A stretch of 64,000 nt of DNA, taken from contig NC_068569.1 in NCBI RefSeq assembly GCF_025698545.1, positions 12,028,001-12,092,000 on the forward strand, read 5' to 3'. How positions within the stretch are numbered: position 1 is the stretch's first letter; the number at the start of each line of letters is the position of its first letter. Under the pieces are notes generated by a model that saw only the letters and a program-made list of their open reading frames with translations, made no database searches and was not told the origin of the DNA. This document shows positions 11,719 to 23,780 of this stretch, one piece after another. The stretch comes from Gossypium raimondii (lineage: Eukaryota; Streptophyta; Magnoliopsida; Malvales; Malvaceae). The position numbers and the translations under genes were made by a program.

Positions 11719-13238
11719 TGTATCACCCTAACCTCAAACCGTCGTCGAAATAGGATTACGAGGCATTATCAGTCATATCAAATAATTTACAAATAATTCT
11801 TAAATAAATAACCAACATATTAAAATGATTCATAAATTGTTATAAATTTTACTAATTGATTTAATTCATTTTTATAAAAATTTCGGCAATATTTCTACCT
11901 ATTTTTACATAAAACCCTAATATAATCATCAAAACACATAATATCTTACTTTACAACAGAACTATATAACCTACCAAAATGACTATTATAATTCCTATGT
12001 AAATGCCACTTTCATTTAAGGAAGAAACATCACCGTAATCTCTATGCAGGAGTTGGGATTGACCTGGATGCTGAACCGAGACTCAGACCCCTTTTTCAAC
12101 CTGCGCACGGAAACAACCGTACGCTGAGTATTTTATACTCAGTGGTATTACCATAATTCAAATTATAATAGCAATAAAGAATTGTAATTACCAAGCATGT
12201 AACTATCCGATTTTTTTTTAAATATCAATTAATTCATAAACTTTCATTATTTAACAATAACAATAAAATTTTTAACTATTCCTCAATCTCACTCACATAT
12301 CACATGTAACAATTTCAATCACTACATAAACATTAAATTCATGCCTTTTATTTTCAATATCAATTTTCAATCTGCAAATTTTAAATTTTCTCATATTCAA
12401 TACCACAATCGATCAAATTCATTTGATTTTCTCATTTCAATTATTCACCCTATTAACAATCTGGACTTTGACGGATACACGGATTCCAACCCAAACACAC
12501 CAGTACGGCACATTGTGCCTAAAACGGTACATATTTCTTGATTAGTATACGACACATAAGTGCCTGAAACGACACACGAGGTGCCTGATACGACACATAA
12601 AGTGCCTGAGATACGACACATAAAGTGTCTGATCAGCAAAGTCGATAAATCCCGTACTCCTCCAAATCCTATGGCATGCCAACTATATCCGACTTAGTCC
12701 GACTAGTTAATAGGGTATTCAAATCATTTTTCTATTTCAAAATCAAGATCACTTTTCCACTTTCTAGTCAATTAACAATTTAATACCAATACATATTTCA
12801 AATAATCACATATAATCATATTTCAATTCAATTCAAACCACTTTTCAATCAATACACAATTCACATTTTCATACATATTCATAAATTAATTCATTTTATT
12901 TAATTCATATTTTAAATTCATTTTTCAATCAAATTCAAATCACTAATACTTTTTAATCAATATACATTTCAAATACTCACATATTTCCATCATTCAATTT
13001 AATTTGATTCAATTCAAGTCACTATTATCATTCCAAATGCTTACCTAATTTTACTTACCATGCATTTTAATTAAAATATATCAATTAATAATAAATAAAT
13101 TTGAATTATAGTAATACAAACCCGAATTTGCTCGATTATTCCTCAATAACCTTCTTTTTTCCTTTGTCTGCCGATGCCTCGAGTTCTTTGTTAGCTACGA
13201 AAATAATAATAATTTACACTATTAATTACAACATTAAT

Positions 13239-13239
13239 T

Positions 13240-13286
<47 letters not shown>
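13239..13286. repeat. (TAA)n microsatellite
   Basis: About 16 uninterrupted TAA units inside solo LTR 2. Confidence 0.95.
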
Positions 13287-13288
<2 letters not shown>

Positions 13289-13876
13289 TTTCTATCTAAT
13301 TTATACTTTAATTCTAATTTAATCCTAACTAAATTTATTTACTTTTCTAATTTAATTCACACTCTATTTCTATTCAAATTTCTTCTAAACTCAAATTTAT
13401 CTACTAATTTTCAGCACTTTTCACTAATTTCGAATTTTCCTCAATTTAATCCCTAAAATTCAAAACTTGTAGTTTAGTTTACAATTCAATCCCTTATTCA
13501 ATTCCAAATAAAATTTCTATCAAATAAATCCTCAATTCCATCATTTATTCAACATAAACCCTACTCAAAAAATCTATTAACTTTCAAACTTTCAACTTAA
13601 ATCCAAGGGCACGTTTGGTTCGCTGTATTGGTTTAGAGGTGTATTGGATTAGAGGCGTAATGGAATAGAGATGTAATAGCAAATCAACTGTTTGGTTGAA
13701 TGTAATGGAATAGAGGCGTAATAGTAATCTTGTGTTTGGTTGAATGGAATAGCATAATGGAAAAAACTAAAATGACTAGAATACCCTTAGCATAAATTTA
13801 TTTTGGTAAATGATTATTGTTATTGTTATTTAAATTTTAATAAGATTATTAATATCAATAATAAATAATTTAATCA

Positions 13877-14161
13877 TATTTAAACATAACTATTATTAAA
13901 TATATTATAATTAAAATATATAATTTAATAAAATTCTTAATAATTAATATTCTTATATGAATATTACTCAAATCATAATATATGATACTATAAAATATAA
14001 ATTAACATAATTATTATTAAATATAGTATAATTAAAATATATAATTTAATAAAATTCTTAATAATCAATATTCTTATATGAATTTACTCAAATCATAATA
14101 TATGATACTATAAAATATAAATTAACATAATTATTATTAAATATATTATAATTAAAATATC
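13877..14161. repeat. AT-rich tandem repeat, unit about 121 bp
   Basis: About 2.3 units; each contains ATTCTTATATGAAT, CTCAAATCATAATATATGAT and TAAATTAACATAATTATTAT. The array ends abruptly at 14161, where unrelated unique sequence begins. Confidence 0.85.
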
Positions 14162-14533
14162 ACAGAGCTTTTTCATTTAGCGTGCGGTTTGTTTATTCTT
14201 TGCACAAGCATCGTGATGTCAAGCTCTCAATGTGACGATAAGGACAAGTTAATGAGTTACATCTCGACCTAGAACCCCCAAAATCATGTCATCAACTCGA
14301 TAGTTTAAAATTTTTACAATTTGATCCTTATTCAATCTTAAATTATCTATTGAGCTTCAGAACTTGTACAAGTCTCGCATACGATTGTATAACATGATAA
14401 AATGATATTTTGAACTTTATAATATGTACTAATTGTTAAATTGAATTGAAATTGATCATAATTGTTCTGACAACAAGTATGATATCCCATAACTCGAATT
14501 CGACAATCGAGTTGGGTATAGAATGTTACAAAT

Positions 14534-14698
14534 CTATAATGTGGGCAGTTTATTATTCACATTCATTGCCGGAACATTTCCACCGTTACCTAGATTAGGT
14601 ACATTATCTGAAAAAGTAGGCCTCAGATCTGTTGTTTGAGAAACTGGGGAAGATTCCATAGTCGCATCACCCTGTGTTAATCCAATTGCTTTCACGTC
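14534..14698 (-). pseudogene. Open exon-like segment, possible second captured gene piece
   Basis: On the minus strand a pyrimidine-rich tract and TTTAG precede an open frame of 54 codons (DVKAIGLTQGDATMESSP...) that ends in TAG at 14534-14536. I do not recognise the protein. It is Ser/Asn/Gly-rich and does not match the proteasome sequence expected downstream of the neighbouring exon at 14885-14954. Its entry phase (0) equals the exit phase of that exon, so splicing would give an in-frame chimera. Transcription is unknown. Confidence 0.4.
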
Positions 14699-14884
14699 CT
14701 AAACATGATCCAAGGGAAAACTTTTAAAATTCTATGACTTGTGCACATATACCCGAGCTTAGAAAAATCCAAAACCCTGATAATATAAAAAAGATACAAA
14801 AATAATGCTAAAAAATGGAGCAGTTAAGAAAACCATTAATTTTGGTATTGAGAAATATAATCAACTATTATCAATGAGAAATAC

Positions 14885-16828
14885 CTGATACAATTGTGGA
14901 CCATTGTCATCGTATCCAGCAACTAGTAGAGACACACCAAAAGGCCTTACACCACTACAAAGAAAAAGAAAGATACATCAAACTTACCATCAAAGCAAGA
15001 GGATTGCACAATTTAGCATTTTCACTTTTTTGGTCCAATTCAAACGGACTCAAAACATAGCAGCAAGGCCATGGATCATAAGGCATGTGAAAAATAGTGA
15101 TCTACAACATTGCCATTTTTCTCTGAAGTTCCCTTATCATATTCCACTTTCAGCTCCGAGATAATGCAAAACTATTAAGGCCAAAATATTAACTTTGATT
15201 AATAGAACAGACCAAAGCTACAATACCATGATTTGATCTGACATAATTTTTTCCCAGATGCACATAGGTTAGAAATTAAGTAAACTAAGCGTCATTAAGA
15301 GCCATCAATACCTTATACAATCTATGATATTTATTTCTTTGCTTTCTACTTTTCCGAACCAAAACTCGAAAATCAAGGCCCATACCACTGCAGAACAATA
15401 TGAAGATTTATGTGAATCTATATATCAAGAAATATAGAAGTTATATTAGCAGCAAAGAACTGTATTAAAACATAGAAATGGTGATGAGCTACTTACTTAG
15501 TAGCCTAGTAATCAAACCTACGTATTTTGAAAGAAACGCATTTCACCTTTCTACATGCCTAACCATCTTTCAAAATCAAAAGCACAGTCTCCTTTCTTTT
15601 GTTGGATATAGCAATACGTGGCACAAAATAATAAACCATAAAAAAAACTATATTACATGGTTAACAACTTACAGAGCTTCCTTACAAAAAAAAAACCATA
15701 ACAAGACAGCAAGATCATAAATAAAAAATTCTTTGACAAATAGGATACGAGTAAATGAATTCTTCATATATCTATCAAGGCATAGAACAAAAAGTAAAGG
15801 AAGGAAAGCTTTTTAAAAAAGGAATAAATTCCATGAAACAAAAAATGGTCATGTACTGGATAGTCGATATTTAGAAAATGAGTATTCTACGATAGACCAA
15901 CTTATGAAACGTGAAGTTAGTAACTTAGGGTGCTCCTTTTGAACTCCCTGTTTGGTAAGTCAACAATGTCATAGATGCACATGAACTGGTACTTGCTCAA
16001 GACATTGGCGAAACACAGAGATAATTGCAGATTTAATTTTCAAGCGCTTTAATGCAATATGCATGCTAATCGGATCCAATATATCTCCAACTAAAAGAAC
16101 AAAATAACCTAGCTTTCCAGATAATTGCGAATGAAAAAAACATAAACAACTCCAATATTTGGTGTCGACACATATTTTCGAACTCAAATCGGACATCAAA
16201 TGTCCATATTTTGTGGTAATTAACAAAAAATCATCAGCATGGAATTAGAAATTGAATACCCTAGGCTTTTAATCTTCATACATTATAAAGTTGAATTGCT
16301 TCAAAAGAACTAACTAATTCTACCAGGAAAAGAAAACTAAAGCATCATCAATTATCAGTTATCTTTTACATGATAACATAGAACCTCACATATTTTCTCA
16401 AAACAAAAACTAAATGTAATTAAGCAAGTACAAGCATTGCATGTTTCTATCGCTGGGCCTAATTTTTGGTAAACCCAATACCCAAGGTCATATTGACACC
16501 GAGGTCGATGTAACATGGGAAAATCTAGAAATTCAAATGCAGATAGAAAGTGTGAGTGTATGGTACTAAATAATATACTCACAGAGGTTTCATCAACCAA
16601 GATTGAAGGCAATTTCTTCTCAAGAGTAATTACCACCCCATTAGCAATTGTAATTTAAAACCATTTATTAGCATAAAAATCAAAATCATCAAGAACTTTT
16701 TACTACTTCTAAAATCCCAAAACCCTTTTTAAAAAGAAAACAAAGAAACCTTTGATTCCAAGAGATGTTTGACCCGATCCTACTGCTGTCAAGGCGTGCT
16801 CGATCTGAACTAGCTTTCCTGAAGGACT
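14885..16828 (-). pseudogene. Captured 20S proteasome subunit alpha-2 (PAB1-like) fragment
   Basis: Four exon-like pieces on the minus strand match plant proteasome alpha type-2: 16750-16828 (PSGKLVQIEHALTAVGSGQ and onward), about 16577-16645 (GVVITLEKKLPSILVDE), 15312-15390 (GMGLDFRVLVRKSRK and YHRLYK) and 14885-14954 (GVRPFGVSLLVAGYDD). Each has plausible splice signals and intron-like DNA between. The first exon (normally MGDSQYSFS...), the exon between RLYK and GVRPF, and the C-terminal exons were not found. The intact subunit is about 235 aa and builds the outer ring of the 20S core. This copy is incomplete, lies wholly inside a TIR element and is most likely non-functional. The pyrimidine-rich DNA at 16830-17260 may be captured leader or promoter. 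Confidence 0.8.
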
Positions 16829-18100
16829 GTTCAAGAACACAACAAAAAAAAAGAACTTTTGTTTTAAAAAAATTATGAAATATAGTACATTAACAAAGCT
16901 ATAAAGCGATGAAAACATTACAGAAAAGAAATATTCCAAATTTGAGCACAAGCAAAAGCAAAAGCAAAACAAAATCAAAATCAAAATCGATTTTACAGAA
17001 AAGAAAAGAAAAGAAAAACAGAGAAAAAATTTGGAAGAAGAAGCAGAAATCTGGAGAAAAGAAAATGGAGAAAATAAAAGAAATGTGAGAATAAAAGAAG
17101 CGTACCGTACCAGAAGAAGAAGTAGAAATCTTGAAGGGAAAAAATTGGGAAACGTCGGGAGAGGATGAGGGCAGAAAAAGGAAGAGGAGACGCAATGAGG
17201 AAGCCAATCGGAAGGGTAAAACAGGGAGGGTAAACGATGCAGCAACTAAACTGAGCAAAAGGGTTGTATTACAAATCGGTGGTTTTCACCGATTAGATAA
17301 GTAATTGATTACACGCGTAATAGCAATACATTGAACCAAACGACGGAATAAAGAGGGATTAGGTGGGGGCCCACCGATTAGGGGTGTATTGGCTATGCCA
17401 ATACACCCAACCAAACATGCTGCAAGAGTATTTCACTTTAGGATTCTAAAAAACATCAAATTTATGAGAAAATGACTTGATTTAGCTTACCTATTAAACT
17501 TCAAGTTTCAAAATCTCCATTTTCCCCCTTTCTTTTCTTACCCTTTTTCTTCCCCTGTTTTCGTCTTTTTCTCTGTTTCTTTTATGGTCTTCTCTTGTTT
17601 CTTTGTCTTTTTATTTTACTTACTTTACTTTATTTCTTTTATTTTAACTAATAATATATTATATAAAAAATATTTTACTTATTATTTAAGCATATATTTA
17701 TCTTTATTACAAGTGTACCTATATAATTATTACTATTACACTTGTCTTTAATCTTTACCATACATTTGTCATCCATTTAGTTTATTTAATATATTTTAAT
17801 ATAATATAATATATAAAACATAAAAATCTAATATTTTTATCACTTATTCTGCCCCATTTCTTATTAATGGCTTAATTTCCATTTTAATCCTTGTTATTTT
17901 CTATTAATCTATAATTCAACTTTTACCCCTAGTTCAATTTAGTCCCTTTTCCTAATTTCTCTTAATTAAACTAAACTCACCTAATTAAGCACTAAACTAA
18001 ACTCTTAATTACTTCTAATAATTATTTTCGAACTCAATTTACTAAGACGGAGGCCCGATATTATACTTTTCCGATGCCCGTGAATTTTTGGGTTATTACA

Positions 18101-18758
18101 AATGAAGTATATCGTAATTTCAATTTCAAATCTTAAAAGAAAAACATCCCAATACAACAATTTCGCTATAACATACTCAATAATATAATTTTGAATTTCA
18201 TGTGATGATCTGACGGTCAAGAGTGTTTAACGCCCCAGGTATGACCTGAGTTCGAGTTGTGCTAGTCATGTTTATTGTTTGGGCTTTGCCTTATTATTGT
18301 TTCGGTTGGAATGGTAAAATTAGGTAAAAGTATCAAAGAAGCATATGTATTTAATAGTAATTTGTGTTTCGATCTTTCTATTAAAAAATGCATCAATTAA
18401 TCTTAATATATTTCAAGCATGTAAATTAGTCTTTCCACTAAATTTTATCTCTTAAATGATGGTGTGGAATGTTATTTTAAATGATTAATTACTAATTTAG
18501 TCTTTGAATTATAGCTGAAAGGCATTTTAATTTTTTAAAATTTCTTACCAATAATTTTAAAAATAAAAATCTTAAATATAATTAAAATATTAAAATCATG
18601 TTAAAACAAAATCAAACCCAGATTTATTAAAGTAAAATGTTACATTCAAATAAATTCTTTTTGGTGAATCATGATTTTTTTTCTGAAAAATTGAGCTCAC
18701 TTTCAATAATAGGAGATATTTTCATCTTCAATAAAATTCTCGATTTGATGAAAACTAT
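18101..18758 (+). repeat. Block R2 (right part)
   Basis: Resumes the paralogy to 3863-4459 directly after the AATGA target duplication of solo LTR 2. Includes a SINE-like copy at 18196-18292. Confidence 0.75.
18196..18292 (+). repeat. SINE-like short repeat, copy 2
   Basis: Same 100-base sequence as 3935-4035, carried along in block R; here the B-box-like phrase is GAGTTCGAGTT. Confidence 0.4.
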
Positions 18759-19905
18759 CTAATGCAATGAGACACTAACCTTATTTGTTGAAAATGCTCT
18801 CCAATGCAATTCTAAAAGCATTTATTTAAATAAAACCATGGTTTTATTACCATTGAAATACAATCAAACCAAAAAACAACACATTTACAATAAACAACAT
18901 ATTTAGCAATAAAGAAGAAAATGAAGACAATGAGCTGCTTTACTACTTTTTCATCTCTAGAGATGACTTGATGGCTTTAGGGTTTTATTTTAAATTAAAA
19001 TTTTATTTTTACTTTTATTTCTTCTCATAAATTGAAACACTAATTCTAAAATTTCAAAACCCACGGAGTTCTTATTAATAACCTAAAATTTATATTAAAA
19101 TTCAAAATCTAGAAATTGTTAAACTTAGTAACTTAAAGATTAAAGCTTCTTAGGGTATTAAACAATAAAATCTTCAAATGGGAATGTTTATAATAGCTTA
19201 TGGGATGCAAAAATGAGTAATCAAAATTTTATAACAGTGATTACATACCACCAAGAGATGTGAAAATGAGTATTCGCCAAAGTAGAAGAAAGTAAACATT
19301 AAATAAATTTTCATGTACGTTTTAGTTGGAAGCATGAACGATGAAGATGAAACTAAGCATTAACGAAAGCATGAGAAACTTGAAAGTGAGTAATCAAAAC
19401 TTTTAGTTGATTTTTTTTTCTTAAATTAAGTTTTTATTTATTTGTAGCTTCAATCAAGCATGGAAATATTTTTTTTTTATTTTTCTGGGTTTGGTAAAAC
19501 AGGGAAAAAAAGTTTTGCAAAAAGGTCATGGTTTCTACTTTTGATTGGATAATTTGATAAAAAAAATTAAGATTTTTTTGTAAGATTTTAGATTGTTTTA
19601 CATATATATTTTGAAAATTTATTTTTTAAAATTAACATTATTTTAAATATATCTTTTAACAATTTATATTTATTTTAAGATTTATTTTAATTTTTTAGAA
19701 TTATTGTTAATAATTTTAAAAAATCAAAATGATATTTTAGCTATAGTAAAGAGATCAAATTAGTAATTAATCATTTAAAATAACGTTCCACATTATCATT
19801 TAACAGACCAAATTTAAAGTAGGGGTTAAGTTGCATGTTTTGAAATGTATAAGAATTTATTTATCCATTTTTTCAATAGAGGAGTCAAAACGCAATCTAC
19901 CTCTA
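18362..19905. repeat. Foldback element with arms of about 250 bp
   Basis: The left arm (about 18362-18600: TGATTAATTACTAATTTAGT, TCTTAAATGATGGTGTGGAA) is the reverse complement of the right arm (about 19640-19905: ATTAGTAATTAATCA, CCACATTATCATTTAACAGA). The centre holds AT-rich sequence with no coding capacity. The block at 4085-4459 has only the left arm, so the duplication junction at 4459 cut the element. Confidence 0.6.
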
Positions 19906-20184
19906 AATGTAAGGACTTTCTTAATACTTTTAATGTAAAATGAAGACATTGAAAAGATTAAACTAACTAAAAGTTAATGTTTTGAATAATTTTGTTAAAC
20001 ACGTTTAATAATCTATAATAAAATTGAAATGATAAAAATTTCAATAAAAAGAATGTAGGTTTCATAATCCATAATAAAATTGAAATGATAGATTTTTTAA
20101 TAAAAATTAATAATAGATAAAATGGTTCTTTTCTTTTTTGGGCATTCTAAATATTAGATATATTCATTCATACTGAATCGTGTA

Positions 20185-20350
20185 AAGGTTATTGTCCAGG
20201 TTGGCCTTAAAATACTATTTGGTTGCTATAATTACAAAGGATAATCCTGGATACAAAATTCATAAACTTGGTTATATGACCATCGCAATAATTCAAGACA
20301 CCTTACTCAATAATTGAGGTGAGGTCAACTATCCCCAGGATTTGGATGTG
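20185..20350 (+). repeat. CYP710A 3'-flank block D1
   Basis: Resembles 26230-26370 behind CYP710A copy 2 (shared phrases TACAAAATTCATAAA, GCAATAATT, GACA(C/G)CTTACTC). The phrase GGATGTGACGATC at its end is also found at about 28018. It marks the end of a CYP710A duplication unit. Confidence 0.6.
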
Positions 20351-21715
20351 ACGATCTATTTGTTAAACTAGATCATCATCACTCTCAATAATTAAAAACT
20401 TGTTCAATATATTTATGGTGGCTAGACATTAATTTTAAAATTTAGAACATCTTTGATTTTAATTTTGATCAAATATTTGGAAATCAAGCTGGTCCCATTG
20501 AATCAGTATTTTATTTGAGTTTTTTAGGCTGTTTTACTTAAATAGTCTAAAAAAATATTATATTTACAAAAACAACCCAAGTTTAAAAATAATCACCAAA
20601 ATAACCTGATATGAACAGTAAAATAGGATTATGGCCTGTCAATGGCCGGAACCAACTCGTATTTTGGACCCATGATTGCCTGATAATTGTATCAGAGTTT
20701 AAAAAATGATTTTTTTAGTTCTGACCTGTCAATGACCAATGTTAATATAAAAGGAAATCTTAATTCTCCATCCAAAGTTAATATAAAAGGAAAATAGATA
20801 TTATAAACCGGTGGTGCCACTTTCAATCTTTTGCTTCATAAATAGGATTTGCTTGTTTATAAACATTAATAAAGAATAATTTAATCATTTTCTTTTTAAT
20901 TATCTCACTTTTTTCTTAAATTAAGTAAAATATATTTTATTGTTTTATTATTACGTTTTTTTATTGAATTTATTTTAATCTTACATTCACCATTCGCCAA
21001 TACCATTAACACACTGTTTAGTCTGCCATCTGCAAAATGCACGAGTCAAAGAAGAAGATTAGTCTGCCATCGATAGCGCACAACTTTCGTGGGTGCTAGG
21101 GTCAAAAGAAAAAGAGAGGCTATTTTACCCAAATAGCCCAAAAAATATTTTATTTACAAAAATAATCTTGGTTTAAAAACAAAAACGAAAAGAACCTGAA
21201 ATGAACAGTAAAATCAGGTTGTGGCCTATAAATGGCCGAAACTAATGTATTTTTTTTGGACCCATGATTGCCTAATAATTGTGTTAGACTTAAAAAAATA
21301 AATTTTTTTTATTTTGGCCTGTCAATGGCCGAAACTAGTGTATTTTTTTTAAGATTTTATAATACTGATATACAAAAAGGAAAAAAAAATTTTGGATGCT
21401 GGCCTGTCAATGGCCGGCACCCTTGTACACCAAAAAAAATTTGAGTTTTGGTCTGTCAATTACCGGTACCAGAATACGAGAAAAAGTAAAAAAAATCTTT
21501 TTTTGGTGGTGGCTTGGCAATGGCCGGCACCACCTTTTTTAAAAAAAATTTACTTTTTTCATGTTAGATGAAGCTATCAGTATATGAAAATAGTAAAAAA
21601 AAAAATTTGTTAAAGGTGGTGCAGGCCATTCCGAGACCAACACTAAAAAAAATAATTTTTTTTACTTTTTTCGTTACATCTAGATCCTGGGGATAGTTGA
21701 CCTCACCTCATAAAT
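20315..21715. repeat. Inverted-end composite with repeated GGCC-TGTCAAT-GGCC boxes
   Basis: GAGGTGAGGTCAACTATCCC at the left recurs as its exact reverse complement near 21690-21713. Between the ends, two direct repeats of about 215 bases lie at 20527-20740 and 21121-21340, both containing CCTGATATGAACAGTAAAAT-like and GGACCCATGATTGCCT phrases. The box GGCCTGTCAATGGCCG, or a close variant, occurs about six times (20633, 21205, 21317, 21397, 21449, 21512). There is no coding capacity. A truncated, inverted piece of the same repeat lies at 24283-24342, just upstream of CYP710A copy 2. The family is not recognised. Confidence 0.6.
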
Positions 21716-21866
21716 GACATAATGCCTTAAATAATTTATACAAGTCCTCATCTTTGTTACAGTATAATTTGGCCATATCTCCCTTTCCATTTTTTTTTTT
21801 ATTTTAAGAAATAGTCAATAACATAAAACATATATTCTTAATGGGCAAATGAAATTTTAATTTTTT

Positions 21867-23780
21867 ATAATGGAGGGGAACCCAATGTACTATTCACTGC
21901 CTCTTAGCCTCACATCGTCATTACTTGCATTCCCTTCCCAATCTATAATAATAAACCCATCAACTAAATCGAACTTAAAATCTATCTTTACCACTATGTA
22001 TAGTAATTCTACTTGAAGATAAATTAAATTCCTAAAAAATATTTTAAAAAAAACACTTCAACAAAATTGCAAGTAATTGGTGATGTTAGCAATGACACTA
22101 ACATCTCGAAGCTTTTCTCAGTTTGGTTGATGGCCAGTTTCCTGTTGGGACTTTTCGACAAGACAGACACAAGTGCCATCGAAGGAAGGGAAAAGGACAC
22201 TTTTCACACTATTTATCGCTCAATTTGACTTGCTCTCCTCGCTATTTATAGCTTTTTGCTTTTTCTATAATTACTTTTTCACTTTAAAATTTCCTTCGTT
22301 TATTATAAAATTAGATGCAACCAAATATATTTCAATTACATTTATATTAATATAAGTATTAAAATTAATAATTATATTCAATAACTTAATTAAACTAATT
22401 AATATTATTAGTTAATACAATTGACATAATTACATTTATATTCAATTACTTCATAAAGCAACATTATTTAAAATAATAACTAATTGACATAATTAAATTA
22501 TTTTAATCATTCAAATATAATACTAATAAAAATAATTTAATCATTATTAAATTAATTATTTGTACAAAACTGAGAAAATGTAAATTAAACTCTTCACTCC
22601 TTTTTATTAGTCAATAAATTGACTTCATAAATAATATATAATCAATACAATTATAATACTTTAGATGAATTATTTATAAAATCTTATATATTAAATATGG
22701 AGTTACTTTTTTCTTTTTACTTTTCAAACAAAGTAATATATCTTTTAGTTAAGGAAACATAATAATTTAAACAATTTTTTATCTAACAAATATAAAGTAG
22801 TTTAATATAAAATTTATTTTATTATTATATAAATTCATTTAATAAAATTTTTAAAATAGAATCAAAATTTTTATTTAGATAAAATTTCTTATTAAATCAA
22901 TTTGTTTAGTGAAATTAAAAATATTGTGGCAAATCTTAGAAATAATAAAAGAAAACATGGTTTTGTTTTTGCCATCTGCCCTCCAATCTTACCATAATTA
23001 ATTAATTAGCTAAATGTATGGCTGAATTCATTGGTTGAGTTGGCATGAATATGATATTGATTGGTTGATGTATAAATCCAATTTAAAATTTGAATGCGCA
23101 TTTTTCTTGAAGAGAAAACAAGAATATTTTTATTTCCACTATAGTTTTCTCCACCCAAAGAAGGATATGTACTAGTTTAAATATTAAATCAAAAATTAAT
23201 TAAAAGTTTTGTCTGTACCTGGATTTTGCTAATCAACTTTGAAAAGACCAGAATCCTTATTGCCAACCTGTTGGCGGTTTGATCTAGACCTGTCCATGGG
23301 CCGGGCGGCCCAGCTCGACCCGACGGCCCGCCCGAAATATGGAGGGTTCGGGTAAAAATATAAACCCGAAATATGGACTTGGACAAAAAAACGAGGCCCG
23401 TTTAAAAAATAGGCCGGGCTCGGGCTCAACTTTTTTGGCCCAAACCCGGCCCGGCCCGGCCCGAATATATTAAATATATTTTTATTTTTATTTTTAAATT
23501 TTAAAATACTTTAAAAATATTTTTTTTATTTTTTATTTTTAAAATATTTTTTGTGTTTATTAAAAATCGGGCCGGGCCAAGCCGAGCTCGGGCTTATTAT
23601 TTTTTTCTCGGGCCGGACCTAGGTAAAATTTTAGGCCTATATTTCGGGCCAGGCCTAAGAATCGGGCCAAAAATTTTTACAGGTCCGGCCCGGCCCGGCC
23701 CATGAACAGGTCTGATCACATAGGCGTAACAAAGAAACGCAAAAATAATTTTAAATTCCGAAACGATTAAAGCAATTTTA
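21867..23780 (+). repeat. CYP710A upstream block U2 (pair of 31791-33257)
   Basis: About 1.4 kb colinear with the block upstream of copy 3. The GC-rich TIR element at 23285-23712 is present only in this copy. Both blocks carry a TATAAATC/TATAAATA motif, but they lie several hundred bases to over 1 kb from the gene starts. Similarity stops near 23780 and 33257. Confidence 0.85.
23285..23712. mobile_element. GC-rich TIR element, copy c, with empty site in the paralogue
   Basis: Inverted ends TAGACCTGTCCATGGGCC and GGCCCATGAACAGGTC enclose 428 bases with GGGCCGGGCC-type arrays around an AT core. The flanks are a perfect TGATC duplication (23280-23284, 23713-23717). The paralogous block reads GGTTTGATCACATAGG at about 33205 with a single TGATC, which is a true empty site. 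The element therefore inserted after the U2/U3 duplication. Confidence 0.85.

Larger units (their letters stand above)
13609..17420. mobile_element. TIR DNA transposon carrying captured host gene pieces (Pack-type)
   Basis: The ends are imperfect inverted repeats: GCACGTTTGGTTCGCTGTAT at the left and, on the minus strand at the right, GCATGTTTGGTTGGGTGTAT. Both are followed inside by scattered GTTTGGTT and TTGGTTGAATG subterminal repeats. The 3.8-kb interior shows no transposase that I can recognise. It instead holds a 121-bp tandem repeat (13877-14161), a short open exon (14534-14698) and a large intron-containing fragment of a proteasome alpha-2 gene (14885-16828), all on the minus strand. 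No clear target duplication is visible, so the superfamily is open (hAT, PIF/Harbinger or Mutator). Retained introns mean the capture happened at the DNA level, not through RNA. Confidence 0.7.
11719..18100 (+). mobile_element. Solo LTR 2, carrying a nested TIR element
   Basis: Starts TGTATCACCCTAACCTC, ends GGGTTATTACA, and is flanked by the perfect 5-bp duplication AATGA (11714-11718, 18101-18105). The paralogous block at about 3840 is the matching empty site. Without the nested element (13609-17420) the LTR is about 2.57 kb, similar in size to solo LTR 1. No internal retroelement region is seen. Short repeats containing ACGACACATAAGTGCC lie at about 12548-12632. Its terminal sequence differs from the other two LTRs, so it is probably a different family. 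Confidence 0.8.

Noticed and set aside
16709-17245. 178-codon minus-strand frame rich in F, L and S
   Set aside because: It is pyrimidine-rich captured leader DNA read through into a proteasome exon; only NSPSGKLVQIEHALTAVGSG is protein-like. Not a gene of its own.
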